A DNA stretch of 64,000 nucleotides, from assembly GCA_029202385.1 (NCBI GenBank), contig CP119314.1, forward strand, positions 1,738,501 to 1,802,500, written 5' to 3'. A program made the translations under genes and the position numbers. Shown here piece after piece: positions 25,907 to 36,795 of this stretch. The notes beneath the pieces were generated by a model. The model worked only from the letters and a program-made list of their open reading frames with translations, searched no databases and was not told the origin of the DNA. Origin of the DNA: Candidatus Sphingomonas phytovorans. Lineage in GTDB: Bacteria > Pseudomonadota > Alphaproteobacteria > Sphingomonadales > Sphingomonadaceae. The stretch's first letter is position 1. Each line of letters begins with the position of its first letter.

Positions 25907-28684
25907 TCAGAAGGTCGTGCTGAGCCCCAGTGAGAAGGTCCGGCCAAGCGTATAGCGATTGGCATAGACCTTGTTGCCGCCGGCAAAGGTCTGGCTTTCC
26001 TCGAAGCGGGTCTTGGTCAGGTTGCGCGCCTCGGCCTTGATTTCCCATTTGCCACCCAACAGCTGGAAGCCCTGGCGGACGACAAAGTCGAGGCGGATGC
26101 CAGGACGCTCGATGATGTCAGGCTGGAAACCGGCACCGCTGAGGTTCGAGGGCCCGCGATTGGTGACACGCTGGCTGGCATAGTTGAACAGCAAGGTGGC
26201 TTGCGACAGCGACGCCTTGTCCTCGATGCCAAGCTGCAGATTGACCAGATGCTCCGACTGGCCGGTAAGCGGCGCGCCGTCGCGGAATTGCAAACCGGCG
26301 GGGCCAAAACCGGTCGGGCACCCGCCCAGCGTCTGGCTGAGCACGTTCGGCACGCATTCGCCGCCCGCCCTGATCGACGATTTCGAATAGGTGTAGTTCG
26401 CGATCAGCAGCACCCGGCGCGTCGAGAAGAAGCTCGAGTTGAGGAAATCGAGCGGAAAATATTTCTGGAGCTCGACTTCACCACCATAGAGTTTCGCGCC
26501 AGGCAGGTTGGTGAAGCCAGTCTGCAGGCGATCGTCCGAGCCGGTGAAGAACCCGACCTGCTCGATCGGATTATCGATCTTCTTGTAGAAACCACCCAGC
26601 GTAAAGCGCTGGTCGCGCGCGAAGAACCATTCATAGCGGGCTTCGAAGTTCAGCAGTTCCGAATCACGCAGCAACGGATTGCCGAAGAACAGGCGATCTG
26701 AATCCGGGTCGCGGAATTGCTGCGGCGCGAGTTCTCGGAACTGCGGGCGCGAGATCGTCTTCGACGCGCTCGCCCGCAATTGCATGTCGGTCGTGAAGTT
26801 CCACGTCAGCGTGGCGGCCGGCAGGAAATAATCGTTCTTCAGCCGCGTCGTTTGCACGCCGATCGGCGTGACACGCTCATCGGCCGTTTCGTAGCGGACG
26901 CCGACGGTTCCGCGGACACCGCTGATCACCTCGGCTTCCGCCTGGACATAGCCTGCGTGGATGCGCAGCGACGCATCATAGGCATAGGCGCCGAGGGGCG
27001 TGCTGAACTGCAGCTCGATATTGTTGATCCGGATCGAATCGAGCGAGAGCAGGTAGTCGGGGCGCAGCAGGTTATAGGGGTAGCCCGGCACCGTACCGCC
27101 GCCTGCCGAGGTCTGATAATTGAACTGCAGGCGCGTCGAGTTGCGGCTGGTATCGGAATAATAATAACCGGTCGACAGCGTGAGCTGCCCGTCGATCGGC
27201 ACCTTGTAGGTCAGGTCACCCTGGCCGCTGTAGAGATTTTCGCTCAGCGAGCTGAAAATGATCGACGCGAAAGGCGGGAAGCGCGGCGTGACCTGGAACG
27301 CGCCATTGCATTGCAGCCCGGCCGCATCGTTCGGGGTCTGGACCGTGATCGGCAGGCCGGTCGTGGTCGTCGCGGAACAGAGATAGTCGAACTGTCGCTC
27401 ATAAGGCGCGTTGCGCTTCGAATTGGCATAGGCCCCGCGCACGTCGAGCTTCAGCGCATCGCTGAGCTTGAATGCGCCGACCAGTTGGGTCTCGATCAGC
27501 TGGCGCTCGAACCAGTTCGTGTTCTGTTGGAAGCGAAGGCCGCTGGCATTGTTGTACAGCGTCGCCGCGGAGCCGCGCCCCTGCTTCAGCGTGTCGTGGA
27601 TGTACACATTGGTCCAGCGAACCGTGTTCTCCCCGAATTCATACCCGAGACCGAGCAGGCCGTTGGTGACGATGCGGTTGTCGGTCAGGAGCGTGGTGAA
27701 GTCGTTGCGCAGCGTGCCGTCCTGCGACACCGAATCCTGCTGAGTCGTCGAGCGCGTGCGGAACGTGTTGCTGAGGCCGGCCGACCCGATGACGCCAAGT
27801 CGACCGCCGCCCAGATCGAACACCGCGCCCGCGCTCAGCTCACCGGAAAAGTTGGCCGGGAGGTGATCGTTACGCTGGAGCAGCGTGGTGCTGGCATTGC
27901 TGAGCTTCGCGACCTGCTCGCTGGGGATGATGCCCGAACCCTTCGGCGCGTTGCGGATGAAGTCGGGAACCTTGCGGGTGCCGTCGTCGAAGCCCAGCCA
28001 GTCCTTGTTCCCGCCGGCATAGGTATAGCCGAGCTGGTTCGTGGTGGCGGTATCCGCCGTGACCGATCCGCCGAACGAGATGAAGTCCTCGTCGGGAATT
28101 GCCTTGGTCGTCAGGTTGATGACGCCGCCGCCGAATTCGCCGGGATAGCTCACCGAATACGTCTTCTGAACAAGTGCAGAGCCGATGATGCTCGTCGGGA
28201 AGATGTCGAGCGGCACGGAGCGGCGCAGCGGCTCCGGGCTCGGCAAAGGCGAACCGTTCAGCAGCGACGAAGAGTAGCGATCACCCAGGCCGCGGACGTA
28301 GACGAACCCGCCGCCGACGACGCTCAGGCCGGTGACTCGGGTCAGCGCGCCTGCGATATCGCCCTCGCCCGTCCGTGCGATGTCGGCGCTCGACAGGACG
28401 GAGATCACCTGCGGCGTGGCGCGGATGACGTTGGGAATATTGCGGCCGATGACGACGATGTCTTCGCCGGCCGAGGAGTCGAAACCGGGGCTCGACACTT
28501 CGACCTGGGCCTCGGGGCTACCCGCCTGGTCCTGCGCCGCGGGTGCGGGCGTTGACTCGGCTTGGGCTGACGGCGCCGCCGTCGGCGCGGGTGCCGCACC
28601 ATCCGTGGTCTGCGCGAGCGCGGTCGGCGCGACCAGCGTGGACGTTAGGAGTAGGAGCGTTCCATAGGAAAGGCGCTTCTGCAT
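25907..28684 (-). CDS. TonB-dependent receptor paired with surface lipoprotein
   Basis: 925 residues from ATG 28684. Signal peptide MQKRLSYGTLLLLTSTLVAP..., then an unusual Ala/Pro/Gln-rich stretch (about residues 27-65), TonB-box region GEDIVVIGRNIPN, plug (VISVLSSADIARTGEGDIAG, GFVYVRGLGDRY, EFGGGVINL) and a barrel ending SLGLSTTF. It lies 93 bp downstream of the lipoprotein gene in the same direction, with a GC hairpin between. The PhoB-like array upstream of the lipoprotein suggests both are phosphate-responsive. The ligand is probably a phosphorus source, but this is inference. Confidence 0.94.
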   Translation of the reverse strand: MQKRLSYGTLLLLTSTLVAPTALAQTTDGAAPAPTAAPSAQAESTPAPAAQDQAGSPEAQVEVSSPGFDSSAGEDIVVIGRNIPNVIRATPQVISVLSSADIARTGEGDIAGALTRVTGLSVVGGGFVYVRGLGDRYSSSLLNGSPLPSPEPLRRSVPLDIFPTSIIGSALVQKTYSVSYPGEFGGGVINLTTKAIPDEDFISFGGSVTADTATTNQLGYTYAGGNKDWLGFDDGTRKVPDFIRNAPKGSGIIPSEQVAKLSNASTTLLQRNDHLPANFSGELSAGAVFDLGGGRLGVIGSAGLSNTFRTRSTTQQDSVSQDGTLRNDFTTLLTDNRIVTNGLLGLGYEFGENTVRWTNVYIHDTLKQGRGSAATLYNNASGLRFQQNTNWFERQLIETQLVGAFKLSDALKLDVRGAYANSKRNAPYERQFDYLCSATTTTGLPITVQTPNDAAGLQCNGAFQVTPRFPPFASIIFSSLSENLYSGQGDLTYKVPIDGQLTLSTGYYYSDTSRNSTRLQFNYQTSAGGGTVPGYPYNLLRPDYLLSLDSIRINNIELQFSTPLGAYAYDASLRIHAGYVQAEAEVISGVRGTVGVRYETADERVTPIGVQTTRLKNDYFLPAATLTWNFTTDMQLRASASKTISRPQFRELAPQQFRDPDSDRLFFGNPLLRDSELLNFEARYEWFFARDQRFTLGGFYKKIDNPIEQVGFFTGSDDRLQTGFTNLPGAKLYGGEVELQKYFPLDFLNSSFFSTRRVLLIANYTYSKSSIRAGGECVPNVLSQTLGGCPTGFGPAGLQFRDGAPLTGQSEHLVNLQLGIEDKASLSQATLLFNYASQRVTNRGPSNLSGAGFQPDIIERPGIRLDFVVRQGFQLLGGKWEIKAEARNLTKTRFEESQTFAGGNKVYANRYTLGRTFSLGLSTTF

Positions 28685-28719
28685 GGCCTGAAATCCCGAT
28701 CGATATTGAATAGGCGAAC

Positions 28720-28748
28720 GCCGGGGCGGCACTGGAGGCCGCCCCGGC
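28720..28748. terminator. GC hairpin between lipoprotein and TonB receptor genes
   Basis: Perfect 11-bp stem (CCGGGGCGGC/GCCGCCCCGG plus a closing G-C) with a 7-base loop, in the 93-bp intergenic gap. No U tract follows on the minus strand. It could stabilise the upstream message or reduce read-through into the receptor gene. Confidence 0.5.
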
Positions 28749-28777
28749 ATCAATGCTCGTTGGATCGCTGCCGGGGC

Positions 28778-30391
28778 TCAACGGCCCTGGCAGGCGAAAT
28801 AGACCGAGTTGAACACCGGCGGGCCGACATCCTGCAGCGCAGCGTCCGCCGGACGGATGGTCGTGCGGCCGCCCGCGGTCTGCTCGCCTGCGATGATGTT
28901 GAGGCACGCGACGTTCGACGGCGCCGTCACGATGCCGTTGACGAACGTCATGTCGGCGCCACCACGGAGACGGATCGCAGCCGGCGCCAGCGCGCGCTGG
29001 ATGAAGGTGAAGTTCGCATAACGGCCGAAGGTGCGCGGCAGCAGGTCCTCGGCGTTGTTCGAATCGATCTCGGTCGAGAAGGAGTCAGCCGTGGCACCGA
29101 GCACACGCTGCGCGGCAATCATGAACTGGATGTAGCCGCGATAGCCATTGTCGATGTCGAACCCGTCATCGTCGGCACCGGTGATGGCGATGTATTTGAG
29201 ATTCGTCGTGCCGCCGAAGATCTCGATGCCGTCATCCGCCGAATTGTGGCTCTGGACGTGATCGATCACGGTGCCCGACCCGGTGCCGCCCAGGGTCAGC
29301 CCCTGAAGCTCGTTGCCATCCGAGATCGCGATGCCGCTGTAACGGATCTGCACATACTGCATCGTGCCGCTGCTGTCGGCTGCGGTCGGGCCGCCGTAGA
29401 AACGGCCGGTCACGCCCTCGATCGCCAGCTGGCAGGTCGCGCTGCTGCCCGCTGCGTTGTTCGGACCGGTACCGGTCGCGCACACCGCGGTCGGCGCACG
29501 GCCGAGCAGGATGATGCCACCCCACTGGCCCTGCGACGCATCGCTGACGCCGTTGGCGGCGAGGTTCTGCTGCGAGGTGAAAATGATCGGCGCGGAAACC
29601 GTGCCCACCGCATTGATCTTGGCACCGCGATTCACCAGCAGCAGATCGTTGGTCGCTTCGGACGAATCCGCGGCGATCACGACACCGGCCGAGATATTCA
29701 GTACCGCGCCGGAATCGGCGCCGGTCGTGCCGACATCGGTGCCCACCTCGGTCTGGCCGCGCAGGCGATAGAACACGCCGGCAATCTTCGGCAGGTTCAG
29801 CGTGCCGGTGATGAGCGCCGGCAGGCGGCAGGCGCGGAATGTCTGCACAAGGCCGTCGTCGATCGTGCCGGTCGGGCAAGCAGCCGCCGAACCACCTGTA
29901 CCGACCGCCGGAACCGAGGTGCAGGCTGCGCCGCTGCCGCCGAATTCCGCGGTGGTCGAGTTGCAGGTCCAGCCCTGGAAAGCTGTGTCGGTCGGACCGT
30001 TCAACGCGCCCACATAGTTGGTGCTGCTGAAGAAGCTGTTGATCGTCGAAGGATCGACCGCAGTCGCGAGCGATGCGGCGGTGGTCGGATAGACACCGTT
30101 CAGCATCGCCTTCGTGCCGTTGACGTTGTTGTTGGTGCCCGCGTTGACGAGTGCAAGCTGCTCGTCGGCGGTGATCGAAATGCTGTTGACCGTGGTAACC
30201 GCGGCGAACTGCGCGGCAGTGATCGGCGACGGGGTCGGCGTTGGCGTCGGCGACGGCGCGGGTGCCGGGGGATTGATCACGACCGTGCCCGCGCCGGGCG
30301 AAGCGACACCATTAGCGCCGTCGCAACCGCTCAGTGCGAGGAGAGCCGTGCTGCTAATGAGGACAAGACTGAAGCGCTTGAAGCTGGCCAT
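28778..30391 (-). CDS. Surface lipoprotein with beta-helix-like repeats (ElpS-like candidate)
   Basis: 537 residues from ATG 30391, with GGAG upstream. Lipobox LALSGC, acylated cysteine C23, then a Pro/Thr linker at 41-56. The body is rich in turns like VVIAADSSEATNDLLLVNRG and IIFTSQQNLAANG, with motifs of right-handed parallel beta-helix proteins (GGIILLGRAP, GIEIFGGTTNLKYIAI, DDDGFDIDNGYRG). Some acidic loops suggest calcium sites. The gene precedes a TonB receptor and has a Pho-box array. Caulobacter ElpS, a T2SS-linked, phosphate-starvation lipoprotein beside a T2SS operon, is the closest precedent I know; homology was not tested. Confidence 0.75.
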   Translation of the reverse strand: MASFKRFSLVLISSTALLALSGCDGANGVASPGAGTVVINPPAPAPSPTPTPTPSPITAAQFAAVTTVNSISITADEQLALVNAGTNNNVNGTKAMLNGVYPTTAASLATAVDPSTINSFFSSTNYVGALNGPTDTAFQGWTCNSTTAEFGGSGAACTSVPAVGTGGSAAACPTGTIDDGLVQTFRACRLPALITGTLNLPKIAGVFYRLRGQTEVGTDVGTTGADSGAVLNISAGVVIAADSSEATNDLLLVNRGAKINAVGTVSAPIIFTSQQNLAANGVSDASQGQWGGIILLGRAPTAVCATGTGPNNAAGSSATCQLAIEGVTGRFYGGPTAADSSGTMQYVQIRYSGIAISDGNELQGLTLGGTGSGTVIDHVQSHNSADDGIEIFGGTTNLKYIAITGADDDGFDIDNGYRGYIQFMIAAQRVLGATADSFSTEIDSNNAEDLLPRTFGRYANFTFIQRALAPAAIRLRGGADMTFVNGIVTAPSNVACLNIIAGEQTAGGRTTIRPADAALQDVGPPVFNSVYFACQGR

Positions 30392-30522
30392 GAAGGTCTC
30401 CGTTCGATCTGTGAGCGGGAGCAGACATGCCCCCCGGATCGACTCGGTGTTCCCCCTGCCGACCACGAAGCCTCCGCTAGGGACGGCGCATGACTCCACA
30501 GTGCGGATTTGAAGACTCTGTG

Positions 30523-30570
30523 ATGACAGTTAAATTTCAGATTGATGACGAACATTGCAGTTCGATGACA
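30523..30570 (-). promoter_or_regulatory. Pho-box array upstream of the lipoprotein/TonB-receptor operon
   Basis: Read on the minus strand, heptamers ATGTCAT and CTGCAAT are 4 bp apart (18 bp in all). A second run TCGTCAT-N4-CTGAAAT-N4-CTGTCAT makes three half-sites at 11-bp spacing. The best box, CTGAAATTTAACTGTCAT, matches the enterobacterial PhoB consensus at about 15 of 18 positions. The array ends about 130 bp before the start codon. Confidence 0.7.
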
Positions 30571-30639
30571 TTTTGAGGATTGCCGATCGCCGGAATCGAA
30601 GAACCCGCCAGTCGCATCGCGGCCGGCGGGCTCGAAAGA

Positions 30640-30714
30640 TGGTGGGCGCGACAGGGATTGAACCTGTGACCCCACCCGTGTGAAGGGTGTGCTCTACCGC
30701 TGAGCTACGCGCCC
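30640..30714 (-). tRNA. tRNA-Val (CAC)
   Basis: Minus-strand cloverleaf. The acceptor GGGCGCG pairs with CGCGCCC. The anticodon stem CACCC/GGGTG encloses TTCACAC (anticodon CAC), the T-arm is CAGGTTCAATCCCTG, and CCA is encoded. Confidence 0.96.
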
Positions 30715-30793
30715 ATCGCGATCCGGCCGACGTCCTTCGAAAAGGACCACAACCCTCCGCAATGTCTTCGCCGACGTTCCCGTCAACGGAATA

Positions 30794-30813
30794 GGGCGGC
30801 GTCGCCGCCGCCC
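30794..30813. terminator. Possible hairpin after hupB
   Basis: Perfect 8-bp GC stem GGGCGGCG/CGCCGCCC with a 4-base loop in the 165-bp gap between hupB and tRNA-Val. No U tract is present. Confidence 0.35.
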
Positions 30814-30879
30814 CTGATGTGATCGCCTTAGAAAAGGGGCCGCGGCTTGTCCAGCCCCGGCGCCCATATCATTTGCCGA

Positions 30880-31152
30880 TCAGTTGACTGAATCCTTCAG
30901 ACCCTTGCCCGCCTTGAACTTGGGCTGCGACGACGCCTTGATCGTCATCGGCTCGCCGGTACGCGGGTTGCGGCCCGTCGATGCCTTGCGCTTGCTGACC
31001 GAAAAGGTGCCAAATCCGACCAGACGAACCTCATCGCCCTTTTTCAGCGCTGCCGAAATCGCATCGAACACGGCCTCGACCGCCTTGCTGGCATCGCCCT
31101 TGCCCAGTCCGGACGCGTCGGCGACCGATCCGATCAATTCCTGCTTGTTCAT
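30880..31152 (-). CDS. hupB: DNA-binding protein HU
   Basis: 90-residue histone-like protein HU, a nucleoid architectural dimer. It starts MNKQELIGSVADASGLGK and has the family signature GFGTFSVSKRKASTGRNPRT forming the beta arms, with the RNP tip that intercalates DNA. It lies just downstream of lon in the same direction, a common gene order. HU is also a known Lon substrate in some bacteria. Confidence 0.97.
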   Translation of the reverse strand: MNKQELIGSVADASGLGKGDASKAVEAVFDAISAALKKGDEVRLVGFGTFSVSKRKASTGRNPRTGEPMTIKASSQPKFKAGKGLKDSVN

Positions 31153-31214
31153 GCCGAAAGAACCCCCGTCTTGAAATGATACAATGTGAATGAGTCGCGG
31201 CGCGAAGCCGGTGG

Positions 31215-31246
31215 TACAGTAAGACGGGTCGAAACGGGGCTGTCAA
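31215..31246 (-). promoter_or_regulatory. Candidate hupB promoter
   Basis: Minus strand TTGACA (31241-31246) is followed after about 18 bp by TTACTG (31217-31222). The -35 is perfect and the -10 weak. It lies 65-95 bp before the hupB start. Confidence 0.4.
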
Positions 31247-31261
31247 AGCAAAACGACCTAA

Positions 31262-31285
31262 AATTTCGCCTAAGGGAGCGAAATT
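31262..31285 (-). terminator. Hairpin after lon
   Basis: Perfect inverted repeat AATTTCGC/GCGAAATT with an 8-base loop, 25 bp past the lon stop and followed on the minus strand by TTTTAGGTCGTTTT. Probably the lon terminator. Confidence 0.6.
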
Positions 31286-31310
31286 CAGGCCGCTTTGCTT
31301 GACATATTGA

Positions 31311-33705
<2,395 letters not shown>

Positions 33706-33707
<2 letters not shown>

Positions 33708-34449
33708 GAATACTCCGGCAGCGCCTGAACGAGGCGCCAGTTCTTCCTTATATGGTGCTGGTGACCAATCCATCAATCGTCGAACGTTTTTTGCCGGCGC
33801 GGGCGCCATGCTCGCCCTGCCCGCAGCCGCCTTGCCCGCCGACCCGGTCGAGCGCGCAATGGCAGCGATCGGAGGCCGCGGCCTGATCGAGCGGGTGCGG
33901 GCGATCCGCTGGATCGGCACGGGGAAACTCCATGTCGGCGGCAAGACGGTCGAGCTGGGGATGGAGACTCATCTGGAGCCTTTCGTGCGCGCCCGATCGG
34001 ACAGCTGGCTGCTAAGCGACGGGCGAAGCGCGATGCGGACGCTGATGATCGAGGGCGATCGCGGCTTCGCGGTGATAGAAGGAAAGCAGTCGGCGCTGTC
34101 CCCCCTCGCCACGCTCAACGAACGCCAGCAGTTCGGCGCCTATGGCTATATGCTGATGGCAGGCGCTCGATGGGAAGCGCTGCCGCGCGGGGCATTGCGG
34201 GGAACCCGCCCCGGCTTTCCGTCGATCGACGTCCGGCTGGAGAAGGACGGACGGATGCTGTCCGCCGACTATATCCTTTCGCCGCCGGACGATCCGGGCA
34301 CGGAAGGCAAGCCGGTCCACGAGTATCTCGGCTTTGCCGGCACAGTGGCCGACAAGGGCGTGCGCTGGCCGCAACGGCTGGCGATCGCCCGGGACAACCG
34401 GCCCTTCTTCTCTCTTTCCATCGACCATTTCTCGGTCGATCTCCGTTGA
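33706..34449 (+). CDS. Exported protein of unknown function (Tat-type signal)
   Basis: 247 residues; no family recognised. The N-terminus has a long polar region then a twin-arginine signal INRRTFFAGAGAMLALPAAAL, cleaved near ALPA. The mature protein is a mixed alpha/beta, probably beta-rich periplasmic protein (LHVGGKTVELGMETHLEPFV, VRLEKDGRMLSADYIL) resembling outer-membrane-lipoprotein carrier-like folds only vaguely. ATG 33706 overlaps the divergent lon ATG (shared CATG). The only other in-frame ATG, at 33808, would cut the signal peptide. The M1 peptidase follows 14 bp later. Confidence 0.7.
33747..33776 (-). promoter_or_regulatory. Candidate lon promoter (RpoH-like -10)
   Basis: Minus strand TTGATG (33771-33776), 18-bp spacer, TATAAG (33747-33752). 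The -10 region reads CCATATAAG, close to the alphaproteobacterial RpoH form. It lies 40-70 bp before the lon start and inside the coding region of the divergent gene. Confidence 0.5.
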
Positions 34450-34463
34450 GGTTTGACTATCCG

Positions 34464-36182
34464 ATGCTGCTGAAGCCCGCCCTGGCCCTTGCCGCGCTCT
34501 CGCTGACCGCCGCTGCCGCCCCGCCCAGGAAGGGCGAGCCGCCGATCACCGAGCAGACTCAGCGATCGGGCGGCCCGATCAATCCCGACCAGGCCAGCCT
34601 GCGCTTCGACCATGCCGACCTCGCATTCGAGGTGCTGCCCGAAACGCACGAACTGCGCGGCCTCGCCACCTTGACCTTCACCGCGAAGGCCCCGCTGACC
34701 CGGCTGCTGATCGACCTCGACAGGAATCTCGCGCCGGGCGCCGTATCGATCGACGGCAAGCCCATCCCCGAAGGCGACTTTTCCGACCCGGACGGACGGC
34801 TGACGATCAAGCTCCCCAGGACTGTCGCCGCGGGCGAAAGCGTGACCGCGGCGATCACCTATGGCGGCACCCCGCACGTCGCGGCGAACGCGCCATGGGA
34901 CGACGGCGTGGTCTGGGCGAAGACGCCCGACGGCAAGACCTGGTTCGCGACGACGGCGGAGGGTTATGGCTGCGACCTGTTCTGGCCGTGCCTCGATTTC
35001 CCGACCGGCGAGCCCGAGCGCGTGACGCTCCATATCACCGTGCCGAAGGGTCTGAAGGCGCCCTCCAACGGCAAGCTGATCGGGGTCGATACCCTGCCCG
35101 ACGGGCGCACGACGTGGCACTGGAGTGCACGCCAGCCCAACACCTACGGCATCGCGCTCAACGTCGGGCCCTATGAGGAGATTTCGGGGACCTACAAGAG
35201 CCGTTTCGGCAACGAGATCCCGATGTTCTACTGGTATCTGCCGGGCGAGGAAGCCAAGGCGAAGGCGCTGTTCGCCGAGTTCGCGCCAACGCTGGATTTC
35301 TTCGAAAGGGAGATCGGCCCCTACCCGTTCGGCGACGAGAAGCTCGGCGTGGTCGAGACGCCGCACAAGGGCATGGAACACCAGACGATCAACGCCTATG
35401 GCAATGAATATGCCAAGGCGCCCGAAGGCTTCGACTGGCTGTTCCAGCATGAATTCGCCCATGAATATTTCGGCAACCAGCTGACGGCCGCCAACTGGGA
35501 CGATTACTGGCTCCACGAGGGCTACGGCACCTATATGCAGCCCTGGTATGGACTGTGGCGCGAAGGTACCGCGCGGTACGCGACGATGCTCGACGACGAG
35601 CGCAACAGGATCGCCAACCTCCAGCCGCTGATCGCGGGCAGAATCCGCACCGAGGAAGAGGTCTATGAGATCAGCAAGGGCGGGCCGGGCCAGGACATCT
35701 ACTACAAGGGCTCGTGGATGCTCCACACCCTGCGGAACCTGATCGGCGACGCCGCCTTTCGCGACGTGACTCGACTGGCCGTCTATGGCCGGCTCGATCC
35801 GAAGCCGGGCAATTTCTCGCCACGCTTCGGCTCGACGATGGAGTATGAAGGCTTTGTGAAGCAGGTGACCGGCAAGGATTATGGCTGGTTCTTCGACGTC
35901 TATCTGCGCAAGGCAGCCCTCCCCGAACTCGTCGAAACGCGCGACGGCAATAGCCTGAACCTCAGCTGGAAGGCCCCGGATGGCCTGCCCTTCCCCATGC
36001 CTGTCGAGGCGCAGGTCGACGGCAAGGTCGAGCGGATTGCGATGACCGGTGGGCGCGGTACGATCGCGGTGGGCCCCGACGCCCATGTCGTGATCGATCC
36101 GGCCAGCCGAATCCTCAAACGGTCGAAGGCGCTCGAGGAATACAAGGCGTGGAAGGCCAGGCCGCCCAAGTCGAAATATTAG
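34464..36182 (+). CDS. Exported M1-family metallopeptidase
   Basis: 572 residues with a signal peptide (ALALAALSLTAAAA). The gluzincin site HEFAHEYFGNQ gives two zinc histidines and the catalytic glutamate, and the third zinc ligand is in WLHEGYGTYM. The substrate-binding element is GMEHQ rather than the classical GAMEN, as in one M1 subgroup. The catalytic tyrosine is probably in DIYYKGSWML. It trims peptides in the periplasm. The last part (about 470-570) is a small beta domain. It is likely co-transcribed with the preceding exported protein. Confidence 0.92.
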   Translation: MLLKPALALAALSLTAAAAPPRKGEPPITEQTQRSGGPINPDQASLRFDHADLAFEVLPETHELRGLATLTFTAKAPLTRLLIDLDRNLAPGAVSIDGKPIPEGDFSDPDGRLTIKLPRTVAAGESVTAAITYGGTPHVAANAPWDDGVVWAKTPDGKTWFATTAEGYGCDLFWPCLDFPTGEPERVTLHITVPKGLKAPSNGKLIGVDTLPDGRTTWHWSARQPNTYGIALNVGPYEEISGTYKSRFGNEIPMFYWYLPGEEAKAKALFAEFAPTLDFFEREIGPYPFGDEKLGVVETPHKGMEHQTINAYGNEYAKAPEGFDWLFQHEFAHEYFGNQLTAANWDDYWLHEGYGTYMQPWYGLWREGTARYATMLDDERNRIANLQPLIAGRIRTEEEVYEISKGGPGQDIYYKGSWMLHTLRNLIGDAAFRDVTRLAVYGRLDPKPGNFSPRFGSTMEYEGFVKQVTGKDYGWFFDVYLRKAALPELVETRDGNSLNLSWKAPDGLPFPMPVEAQVDGKVERIAMTGGRGTIAVGPDAHVVIDPASRILKRSKALEEYKAWKARPPKSKY

Positions 36183-36192
36183 GACAAGCATC

Positions 36193-36795
36193 ATGCCCTT
36201 GTTCCATAGCGATCCCGTAGGGCTGCCCGGCCTCGCCGCCATGGCCGTGGGCCTCGTCGCGTTCTTCCTCGCCTTGATGGCGGCGCGCTACCGCGCGACC
36301 AGGGTCGCCAGGGTAGCCGACGCCAGCAGCAATCGCGCCTCCTGGATATGGATCGTCGTGCAGGGCCTCGGCCTGGCCATTGCCGGATATGGCCGGATCG
36401 ACGCCTCGCTCGACCCGATGTCGCTCAAGGCAATCGTGGAGGGGCTCGCGGCGCTGCTTCTGGTCCTCGGCGCCGTGGGGCTGTTCGTTTCATCGTCACG
36501 GACGATGGGCAAGAACTGGAGCCTGGTCGCCCGCACCCGCGAAGATCACCAACTCGTCCAGACCGGTCCCTTCGCCGTGGTGCGCCATCCGATCTATGTC
36601 GCCTTGTTCCTGTTCATGGTCGGGATGGCGATCGCATATGGCCATACACGCAACCTGATCCTCGCGGTGCCGGTCTATGCCGTCGCGACCTGGCTGCGGG
36701 CACGGCATGAGGAACGCTTGCTGCGCGACCGGTTCGGCGCTGACTATGACGCCTATGCAGCAAGGGTGAAACGCTTCGTACCGGGGGTTTTCTGA
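36193..36795 (+). CDS. Isoprenylcysteine carboxyl methyltransferase-like membrane protein
   Basis: 200 residues with about five membrane helices. The C-terminal half carries the ICMT/PEMT hallmark QTGPFAVVRHPIYVALF, then the late RHEERLLRDRFGADYDAYA motif that binds S-adenosylmethionine. Bacterial members methylate unknown lipids or isoprenoids. It starts 10 bp after the M1 gene stop with AGGA upstream, so it is in the same transcript. Its stop overlaps the candidate CTG start of the next gene. Confidence 0.85.
   Translation: MPLFHSDPVGLPGLAAMAVGLVAFFLALMAARYRATRVARVADASSNRASWIWIVVQGLGLAIAGYGRIDASLDPMSLKAIVEGLAALLLVLGAVGLFVSSSRTMGKNWSLVARTREDHQLVQTGPFAVVRHPIYVALFLFMVGMAIAYGHTRNLILAVPVYAVATWLRARHEERLLRDRFGADYDAYAARVKRFVPGVF

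Noticed and set aside
26717..28555. 612-codon open frame opposite the TonB receptor
   Set aside because: Composition is typical antisense Arg/Ala-rich shadow coding; the receptor on the other strand is certain.
34269..36242. 657-codon open frame opposite the M1 peptidase
   Set aside because: Shadow of a well-supported gene; no recognisable domain.
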